Shown here: one piece after another, positions 56,800-64,000 of the stretch
How positions within the stretch are numbered: position 1 is the stretch's first letter
Layout of the letters: each line of letters opens with the position of its first letter
Origin: Bimastos eiseni
Taxonomy: Eukaryota; Annelida; Clitellata; Crassiclitellata; Lumbricidae
Length of the DNA stretch: 64,000 nucleotides
Direction of reading: 5' to 3'
Assembly: GCA_959347315.1 (NCBI GenBank)
Contig: OY365811.1
Coordinates: forward strand, 43,675,926-43,739,925
Position numbers and translations under genes: made by a program
The notes under the pieces: generated by a model
What the model was told of the DNA's origin: nothing
Seen by the model: only the letters and a program-made list of their open reading frames with translations
Database searches by the model: none

Positions 56800-57140
56800 T
56801 TCATAACCTCCACCAGCTTCTCCGTCTCCTCCTCCTCTTTCTCCGTCTCCTCCTTCTCTTTCTCCTTCTCCTCCTCCTCCTCTTTCTCTGTCTCCTCCTT
56901 CTCTTTCTCCTTCTCCTCCTCTTTCTCCGTCTCCTTTTTCTCCTTCTCCGTCTCCTCCTTCTCCTCTTTCTCCGTCTCCTCCTTCTCCTCTTTCTCCGTC
57001 TCCTCCTTCTCCTCTTCTCGTCCTCCTCCATTAATTCCATTTCGTGGTCCCTCGAATTTCACTGGGATTGATCAAAGATCCCATCACCTCAATCGATTGA
57101 TCTAAGTCATCGATTGATCGATTGATCGATTGATCGATTG
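56800..57140. repeat. CTC-rich minisatellite (E/K-rich on minus) and (GATCGATT)n
   Basis: TCCTTCTCCTCTTTCTCCGTC units of 24 bp and variants fill 56818-57020; on - they read EEKEETEK in a 97-residue frame from an ATG at 57062 to a stop at 56769. It lies just downstream of the minus-strand ORF that ends at 57142. I treat it as a minisatellite in that gene's 3' flank; it contains one intact ATG-stop frame but nothing that needs a protein. (GATCGATT)n follows at 57108-57140. Confidence 0.8.
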
Positions 57141-57141
57141 A

Positions 57142-57993
57142 TTAGCATGGATATCGTTCGTCTCTAAACTCCTGCCAGACATCGTAGTTGATAACTTCAT
57201 CGTAAGAAGGAATCTCCTCAACGTATTCGAAGAATTCCTCCCACAATTCGTCTGGTTCGACTTCGAAGAACTTGGAGTGGTTAGCGATGGTCTTGATGAT
57301 GTCGAGGTTCTCGACTAGGCATTCGTACTCATTGAGCTCAACGATGAGCCACTCCTCGTTCCTATCTAGGAAAGGCTTTCGTTTGTGGATGGCGAGGATG
57401 AATTCAGGTGTAGCAGGGAACTCAAGGCGTTGGTTCGGATCAGCTGGTCCAACGTCGCCTTTCCCGCCTGATTTCTTCTTCTTCCGACTCAGCCTCCTCT
57501 GCTGCTGCTGTTGCTGTTGCTGCTGCTGCTGTTGTCGCTTCGAAGGCCCTCTGCTGGATGCGGTGGCTGCAGAAGTCCTTCTGTTCTTCTCCTGATGCTG
57601 TTGTTGCTGCTGCTGTTTCTTCTGTTTCTCCTTCGATGCCGTCTTCTCAGCGGCGGCTGATTGCCTACGAGGGGATGGAGACGGTTTCTTCGGGCGATGC
57701 TCCTCTTCTCCCTCAGGAGGATCGACCCTCACCGACGGAACAGTCAGGGTCTTCGCTGGCTTCCCTCCTCCTCCTCCATCTGCTGCTGATTTTGTCTTGG
57801 TCTTACGACCTACCTCCGCCGCTTCTCCTCCTTCAAACCCTCCTCCTCCTCCTTCCGTAGGAGATGACGGTGACGTTGACCCTGACTTGTGACATTTCTC
57901 GTAGTCGTTTGTCTCTCCTTCGCGAGACTTGGACGAGAAAAGTTTCTTAAAGAAGCCAGGCTTCTTCGTCGGGGAAGACGGCTTATCGCCCAT
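57142..57993 (-). CDS. Unrecognised 283-aa protein, intronless ORF
   Basis: A complete ORF from ATG (57993) to TAA. The start MGDKPSSPTKKPGFFKKLFS is basic, with the FFKKLFSS stretch possibly forming an amphipathic helix. Residues 30-110 are rich in Gly, Ser, Pro and Lys; residues 110-175 hold poly-Gln runs (CAG repeats) and RLSRKKKKSG, a likely nuclear signal. The last 90 residues are different: acidic, aromatic and non-repetitive, reading FPATPEFILAIHKRKPFLDR, WLIVELNEYECLVENLDIIK and YDEVINYDVWQEFRDERYPC. This looks like a folded helical domain and is the best evidence that the gene is real. I do not recognise its family. No signal peptide or membrane helix. A run of TGACCTCTGACCTCTG repeats lies just upstream. 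Confidence 0.8.
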   Translation of the reverse strand: MGDKPSSPTKKPGFFKKLFSSKSREGETNDYEKCHKSGSTSPSSPTEGGGGGFEGGEAAEVGRKTKTKSAADGGGGGKPAKTLTVPSVRVDPPEGEEEHRPKKPSPSPRRQSAAAEKTASKEKQKKQQQQQQHQEKNRRTSAATASSRGPSKRQQQQQQQQQQQQRRLSRKKKKSGGKGDVGPADPNQRLEFPATPEFILAIHKRKPFLDRNEEWLIVELNEYECLVENLDIIKTIANHSKFFEVEPDELWEEFFEYVEEIPSYDEVINYDVWQEFRDERYPC

Positions 57994-58003
57994 GCTCCCT
58001 GTT

Positions 58004-58245
58004 CTCTGCCCTCTGACCTCTGACCTCTGTCCTCTGACCTCTGACCTCTGTGTGCTCTCCTTCGATCAGGTCGACTCTGAGCTCTTTATTCGCTGACGGG
58101 TGAGAAAGACAATCAGTCGATTATCATCGATTGTTATCGCAATTGATCTGTTAAAGAACAATAGCAGAATTATGTCAAAGTTATCATGACCATTGCAACT
58201 ACTACTACTACTACTCCACCTACTACTACTACTACTACTACTACT
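58004..58245. repeat. (TGACCTC)n and (ACT)n repeats upstream of the 283-aa ORF
   Basis: CTCTGACCTCTGACCTCTGT repeats at 58007-58050, directly before the ATG on the minus strand, so possibly in its 5' UTR or promoter; CTACTACTACTACT at 58199-58243. TGACCT is also a nuclear receptor half-site word, but the repeat alone explains its frequency. Confidence 0.85.
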
Positions 58246-58265
58246 GGGTCCCCTTCTGTAGGTCA

Positions 58266-59240
58266 TCTACACTGCTGAGATTGCTTCTGTCCTTAACGCC
58301 ACTGCTGTGGTGGGTCACATGTATGCTGACGACGTCCAAGCCTACTTATATTGCATGGCTTTTAATGACTACTGCTGTTCGGGCAATGAGCCAAATGCTG
58401 GATGCCTTCGAGACTTGGATGGCGTCAAACCGCCTGCGACTCAATCCCCAAAACCCAATTTATCTGACTGGGCACTCTCCAGCAGCTTATGAAGCTTGAT
58501 TTAACTGCCATTGCTGCTGAGTTCCCCCTCTTTGCATTTTCCTCTGTTGTCCGGGACCTTGGAGTCATGTTGGACCAAGAGCTCACCTTTGGCTCTCATG
58601 CCGTGATTCATACTACCAGTTGCGTCAGCTTCGAACTGTTTCCCGCTCGCTAACTCCAGACGCTACAGCTACCCTTGTTCACGCCTTCATTACTGCCCAA
58701 CTGGATTACTGTTGTTCGCTCTATGCAAGCCTTCCAGCCGGGCGGTTGCGGTGCCTGGAGCGTGTTCTGCGTTCTGCTGCACGTCTTGTTGGACGCATTC
58801 CTAAATTTGGCCATGTATCGGGCTATATGCTGGATGTGCTCCACTGGCTCCCCCTCCAACAGCGAATCTCGTACCGTATCATCTCTTTGGTATGGCGGTC
58901 CTTGCTAGGTCTCGCTACGCCTATCTTTGTGATCTCTGTTGCTCTACTTTGAGTGTACTGTGTCGCCTCTCTGTACGCTCTACTGAGCGAGGCATGGTCA
59001 TTGTCCAATTTGCCCGTACAACTACCAAACAGAATCGTGCCTTCTCAGTGGTTAGCCCTTTGCTCTGAAACATGCTCCCGTTGGCGTTGTGATTGTCACC
59101 AAGGGTCTACTCAGACTCATTTTATACTTTCCTTAAAACTGTTCTTTTTAAAGGTGTTGGAGTCGGGAGCGCTCCTGAGTAGTAGCCTTGATTACAGAAA
59201 TCTCTGTAATGAATGAATGAATGAATGAATACTATTATTA
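58266..59240 (+). mobile_element. L2-like LINE, 5'-truncated, (GAAT)n tail
   Basis: The frame near 58316 reads GHMYADDVQAYLY with the catalytic YADD; then WMASNRLRLNPQNP, LRTVSRSLTPDATATLVHAF, YCCSLYASLPAGRLRCLERV, LRSAARLVGRIPKFGHVSGY and VLHWLPLQQRISYRI follow over 58400-58910, with frame shifts. The 3' end carries (GAAT)n (59210-59229) and then a long (TTA)n. The protein pattern is the same as in the LINE at 11925-13165, but the sequences differ, so they are separate families or old copies. Confidence 0.88.
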
Positions 59241-59345
59241 TTATTATTATTATTAATATTATTATTTTTAATATTATTATTATCATTACTATGATTATTA
59301 TTATTATCATTATTATTATTATTTCTATTATCATTAATTGTTACC
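59231..59345. repeat. (TTA)n microsatellite at the LINE 3' end
   Basis: TATTATTATTATTATT with TTTAAT and CAT interruptions for about 110 bp, directly after the (GAAT)n tail. It probably grew from the element's tail. Confidence 0.92.
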
Positions 59346-60765
59346 ATAATTATTTATTATTATGGTTATATGTTATTTTTATCTATCATTATTCTTTTTT
59401 CCGAGGTACATTTGAATCCTCTGGATTAAAAAGTAAGGGATGTTGTCCTGGAGACGCTAGCCACCGCAGTTGGTTTTACTGATGGCGAAAGTGCTACCTA
59501 AGCAACTGCTTTGAAGCCTTGAAAAATCGTAGATAAGCGTTGAAAGAGGACGGTAGTCTCTCTGTTATTGCCTGGTATATGGGCAAGCCATTGACCAAGG
59601 AGGTTGATCAATGCGAGGCCATCCTGGTTTGCAGGACCCAGAGTTTCAAAGGCCAAGGGCACAAAAGAGCATAATGACAAATAGCTGTGTTTTTGACTCT
59701 TTTTCTATCTGCTGCGATCTCAGCAGCAGCAGCTGCACCCGCAACCTCAGCACCTGATCTGGTGCGGTATGACTCTGCCGAGATGTCAATGAGCTTAGCA
59801 TCCCAGAATTAGAAGATGACCTGACAATGCCTCATACAAAGATTTAAATTGCTAATTTGGGTGCTCTTTTGGATTTCTTATCCTTGTTCTACACGATATG
59901 TTTTAGTGGTCCCTTGCGAGTTAAATGGCCTTTTGGAACACTCTCTCGCCCCCAATGATATCTAAGATGTATTGCTTGATGATGACTAAGCTCTATGTTT
60001 TCAAACCGAAACTTTGATTGTTAATTTAATTTCAATTTTTATTGCATATCGTTATAAGTTAGATTGTCCTTCTTGAGCATTTATGACCCGATGATATCTT
60101 GATTGCAACGATGAAATGTGTTGGTTGCTTAGTCTTATTCCACTATATATAATTATGTGGTGATCCCTTTAAGTTATACCGTCCGTCTGGATCACTCTGC
60201 GACCCGATGACGCCTAGGATATATGACCTGATATGATGTCCAAGAATTATGGCCTCAGACTGAAATATGTGATTGTCAATTTGGTCACTACTTTTGATTG
60301 TTTTCTTTGTTCTGTGTAATGAGTGAGGTTTATTGCACGACAATATAACCTGATGAAATCCTAAATTTACGACCTGATAATTCATGACATTAGACAGAGA
60401 TTCTATTGTTATTGTGATTGTTGTTTTGATTGTCTTTTTCACTCTATGTTATTTTCCCACTGCTAATCGTGAATTCCTGATCTGGTGATAAACTTAGGGA
60501 TTTATGCTCAAGGGCATCGACCATCAAATAGAATTACCCATATTATGCTAATCAAATCTTTATTATTTATCTAAACTGTTGTGGTCGATGAACCACAGAA
60601 TTGGTGAAATTAACTTAAGGGGGAGGAGGGGGAGGAGGGGAGTCATTAAATCACACAAAACTTTTGAAGTTATTGAATGTGACTGAAATCTAAGTGGAAC
60701 ACTTCTGAATGTTTATTTATTAAATTACTACAACATAGAAATTAGGATTTCACAATTGGCACTAT
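59346..60765. other. Diverged tandem repeat region and AT-rich DNA
   Basis: Between 59940 and 60480, blocks resembling GACCCGATGATATC, CTAGGATATATGACCTGAT and GATTGTCAATTTGGTC recur every 115-150 bp at about 59955, 60088, 60202 and 60350, with heavy divergence. A (GGA)n-like patch lies at 60620-60640. No gene is supported. Confidence 0.5.
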
Positions 60766-62530
60766 ATATATATATATATACGTATATAGACCTCCTGTAA
60801 GTCCAATTAACGACTTTGTAACTGACTTTAATGACACTTAATCTGATCTATTAAATTTAAAGAATATGGTCTTTTTAACCGGTGACTTTAATAAACTCTT
60901 CTCCGATTGGAATGTTGCTTAGCAAAATGGTCCATTTAAAGTGCTGCAACAAAAAGGTTCTACTATATAAGAAGTATATGTAGCGAATCCATTAGACCGC
61001 AACAAACACATTTGACTCAATATCATAACAAATTTAAAGTTTTAAGAAATAAGACTATGCTATGTAAGTGATTATTACAATGTGATAATAACCTACACAA
61101 AACCTGAAAATAATTGAGCAAATCTTGAACTCAGACGATGAATCTTGTCTTCCTGATATATTTCTGATTGAAAACGAGATGGTTCAGGATCCAAGCGATA
61201 TCGTCAAGGCATTCAACGAATATTTCATTAGCGTTGGATCTGCCCTTGCTTCTAATATCCAAAAAGTCAAAAATAATTGAACAAAATAATTATGTCCCAT
61301 ATAGTCTTTGATTAATTTTTTAAATGTGGTTTACTGGCGTCTTCTCAATACAGCTTTCAACATATGATTTATCCACATACATACATACATACATACATAC
61401 ATACATACATACATACATACATACATACATACATACATACATACATACATACATACATACATACATACATACATACATACATACATACATACATACATAC
61501 ATACATACATACATACATACATACATACATACATACATACATACATACATACATACATACATACATACATACATACATACATACATACATACATACATAC
61601 ATACATACATACATACATACATACATACATACATACATACATACATACATACATACATACATACATACATACATACATACATACATACATACATGCATAC
61701 ATACATACATAAATACATACATACATACATACATACATGGCCCTTTTTGATGTGCAGTCGAATATCGTCGATCTCATGGACTTCACTAAATTCTCACTAT
61801 AGATGTATTTTTCGACATCGAAAGCTTTCCTTTGATGAAGTCAATCACAAATTGCTATTAAATAAGCTTGATCACCATCGTAATCGAGATATTACAACAT
61901 TATGGTTTACTAATTATCTTAGCAACCGAACGCAAATGTGTACCTTAAAAGCTACACATCCCATATCTTAATTATCAAGTGTGGAGCACCTCAGGGGTCA
62001 ATAGTCTTGACTCACCATTATTCTTAATATACGTAAATAAGCTTTCAATCACTTCACCAATACTTTAAAAGACATCCTATTTGCTGATGATACCAATGAG
62101 TTTCTCTCCCATAAATCGTTTGACCAATTAATTGTCCCAACGATCACTGAACTAATTATTATAGCGGACTGGCTTAAATCCGACTTAACTTTGAAAAAAG
62201 CAACTTTGTTGTATTCCATTATTTAAAAAAGTCGTCATCACTAGATCACTGTGTCTCGGTATGCATCGGTACTTTCATGCCAACCTACCCAGCATCATCC
62301 AAGATTACTTTACGACTAACACAAGATTATTGTATCACCTTAGTAGAGATCCTAACACCTTAGATAATCCTTTCGCCAGAACAAACACTAGGCTAATGGC
62401 AATCAACTGCAAAAGTCCTAGAATTTGGAAATCTCTCTCCCAATTTGCGTCTCCTTCCCAGCTTTCATCTATAAAAAACAATCTGTTATTAAGTAAGCAA
62501 GTAAGTATATTCTTTATTGAACCAATTGCA
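60766..62530 (+). mobile_element. CR1/Jockey-group LINE with endonuclease and RT, split by (CATA)n
   Basis: Endonuclease remnants lead: VYRPPVSPINDFVTDF near 60785 and VFLTGDFNKLFSDWN near 60870 (the GDFN motif). A linker reads DESCLPDIFLIENEMVQD and IVKAFNEYFISVGSALASNI (61140-61260). After the 365-bp (CATA)n array, the RT reads FDEVNHKLLLNKLDHHRNRD, FTNYLSNRTQM, IKCGAPQGS and FADDTNEFLSHKSF (61840-62110). The C-terminal part follows at 62261-62470. Many frameshifts. The order of domains shows one element rather than several. Confidence 0.82.
61374..61738. repeat. 365-bp (CATA)n microsatellite inside a LINE
   Basis: About 90 CATA units with only two point interruptions (an ATGC at 61693 and an AAAT at 61710). 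All six frames that stay open read YIHT or MYVC repeats and are artefacts. It lies between the endonuclease-side linker and the RT domain of the LINE, where the coding sequence should be continuous. Confidence 0.98.
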
Positions 62531-62559
62531 TAACCGCACTCTGGTGAACAGTACACTTA

Positions 62560-62790
62560 AAAGTATAGCATCCTAATTAAAAACGGATTTTCGCGCTAGA
62601 TTGTTTGCCTGTGGAATAACACGGTCGTGTGGTCTGGAGAGTATGCGATCGTCTTTTAAATAGCAATACATTTAATAGTACAGCATTCTCATTAAACAGA
62701 ATTTTCATGCTAGATTGTCTGCCTGTGGAATTTCATGGTCAAGTGGGCGTGAACGTAGGGAGTAGGAGGTCGCCTTCATTGGAGGAAGGA
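62560..62790. repeat. Two diverged tandem copies, 114-bp spacing
   Basis: GCTAGATTGTTTGCCTGTGG (62595) and GCTAGATTGTCTGCCTGTGG (62709) are preceded and followed by further matching blocks (TACAGCATTCTCATTAAA against TATAGCATCCTAATTAAA; GGTCGTGTGG against GGTCAAGTGG). No coding signal. Confidence 0.75.
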
Positions 62791-62897
62791 ACCGGTGTAG
62801 CACATGACCCGGATTCTATGACTCTATATCTTGTGAATTATGCTATTTTTAGCCATTACTGCGAACTCAACCCCACTTCTTACAATCGTCGGCATGG

Positions 62898-63018
62898 GGA
62901 CCGGACATTTGCCCCCCGGATATTTGCCCCCAGACAATTGCCACCCACCCCGGAAAATTGCCCCCTCCATTTTGGGTAGGACATTTGCCCCGCCCCCGGA
63001 CAATTGCCACCCCTAGTG
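62898..63018. mobile_element. GGACATTTGCCCC repeats, end of a fold-back-type element
   Basis: GGACATTTGCCCCCCGGATA, GACAATTGCCACCCACCCC, GAAAATTGCCCCC, GGACATTTGCCCCGCCCCCG and GACAATTGCCACCC stand in tandem. The design matches the terminal repeats of the fold-back elements at 23285 and 50768. No second, inverted end is seen within the window, so this is a solo end or the element is truncated. Confidence 0.55.
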
Positions 63019-63069
63019 TGAAGTGTGAACGGATGATGACAAGTTATGTATTTAATTTGTCTTGTCTTG

Positions 63070-63500
63070 TCTTAAGCATCCTCAATCCGAGGGTTGGTCG
63101 CTTCGTGGACAAGTCTACTCCATCTCTTCCTGTCTCTCGTCTTCTTTAGTAAGTTGTCAAGTGGTCTACCGGTCCATTTTTCCACATTGTTTATTCATCG
63201 TGTCTTTGGTCTTCCTCGTTTTCTTGCTCCCGGTGTAGTGCCTTGCATGATTTCTTTTTCTAGACAGATTCCCTCTTTTCTCATCACATGTCCAAAGTTT
63301 GTTAATTTCCTCCTTTTATCAGATTAAGTAGCTCTCGGTCCATGTCTGCTTTCTCCAATACCCACTCGTTTGGTCTTTTTTGAGTCCATGATACCCTTAG
63401 AATCTGTCTTATGCATTTCATCTCAAAAGCTTCAATTTTTTTCATCTCTTTTCTTGATGGTCCAACTTTCGCAGCCATATGTAACCCTATATTTAACTGC
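63070..63500 (-). mobile_element. LINE reverse transcriptase C-terminal fragment
   Basis: On - the frame reads YGCESWTIKKRDEKKIEAFE, MKCIRQILRVSWTQKRPNEW and VLEKADMDRELLNLIK, then after stops and shifts QGTTPGARKRGRPKTR-like sequence and VEKWTGRPLD. This is the typical C-terminal region of LINE endonuclease-reverse transcriptase proteins (YGxExWTLKK ... KMKxxRRxLRISW). It is a third LINE type in this window. The catalytic part is absent. Confidence 0.8.
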
Positions 63501-64000
63501 TATTGTGTAAAATCTATGAAAACGGGCATCTAATTATCGCGTCGTACGGAGACAAAGTTAGTCTAGTTCTGAATCTTTATTTATCTTGCTGGATGCATAA
63601 ATACTGCATACAATCCGTGACACGCCTTAATGAGCGGCGAAGGTCAGCTGGTAAGCAGCTACAGTTGGTTAGCAAACCGTCAGTAACACGCGATGATCAT
63701 CTCTCGTTAGTAAGAGTGAGAGTGGGTGAATACCTCAATATAGATGATAATCTCAGAATATAAGCGGTGAAAGTCAGCTATTCAGCATCAGTTATTATAT
63801 CATGTGGTATCAAATAGGCTTCTTAATTCGTCAACACACTTTGCAGGTATTGGAACCGAACACTGAGAATAATTAACAGGGTTTTAAACCAGAGCAATAT
63901 GTCAACCCTCTAAAGAAAGATATTTAACAGGTTTAGTAACACGTAGCCGACATGGACACATCCATACACACATACATAATGTGCATATAAGCATGCACAT
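63501..64000. other. Right edge, nothing recognised
   Basis: A block near 63632 (GAGCGGCGAAGGTCAGCTGG) is loosely repeated near 63761 (AAGCGGTGAAAGTCAGCTA). Otherwise AT-rich DNA with an ACACATACATA patch at the end. Confidence 0.4.

Noticed and set aside
61324..61971. 215-residue YIHT and MYVC frames on both strands
   Set aside because: A perfect (CATA)n array stays open in many frames; no other support.

Overview
The window looks like nuclear DNA of an invertebrate animal, probably a spiralian or another non-insect invertebrate; the phylum cannot be fixed from sequence alone. The evidence is GT-AG introns with consistent phases, animal gene families (a Gbx homeobox gene, a LARP4-type RNA-binding protein, a SUEL-lectin/CUB membrane protein), tRNA-derived SINEs, CR1/L2-like LINEs, hAT remnants, a Helitron and very many microsatellites. 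There are no operons, ribosome binding sites or other prokaryotic signals.

Layout. 1-909 is a 46-bp satellite array. About 1.2-7.0 kb on + is the 3' part of a LARP4-like gene, rebuilt from six phase-matched exons. 7-17 kb is mostly non-coding, with a SINE, a possible transposon with tandem GGTCTTG-type ends, an L2-like LINE on the minus strand, a perfect 72-bp palindrome and many pyrimidine microsatellites. 17.6-17.85 kb holds a probable terminal exon on -. 20.7-30.4 kb on + is a two-exon Gbx gene whose 7.75-kb intron is filled with (TCTG)n tracts, a LINE end and a fold-back element. 30.4-36.2 kb holds minisatellites, a LINE and a decayed hAT transposase. 37.7-41.4 kb on - is a SUEL-CUB-transmembrane gene rebuilt from three exons. 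42-46 kb has several isolated candidate terminal exons. 46.6-47.8 kb has a MITE and then a complete short Helitron. 50.8-51.4 kb is a second fold-back element. 52-56 kb is repeats plus a SINE. 57.1-58.0 kb on - is an intronless ORF for an unrecognised 283-aa protein. 58.3-63.5 kb is mainly LINE copies, one split by a 365-bp (CATA)n array.

The genes do not form a pathway; they are unrelated single genes in a repeat-rich setting. Most long open frames in the window are artefacts of microsatellites (poly-CLSV, poly-YIHT and similar). The real genes were found from splice sites, phase continuity and family motifs. One pattern runs through the window: the pyrimidine-rich microsatellites in introns of all three spliced genes lie on the sense strand of the gene that holds them.
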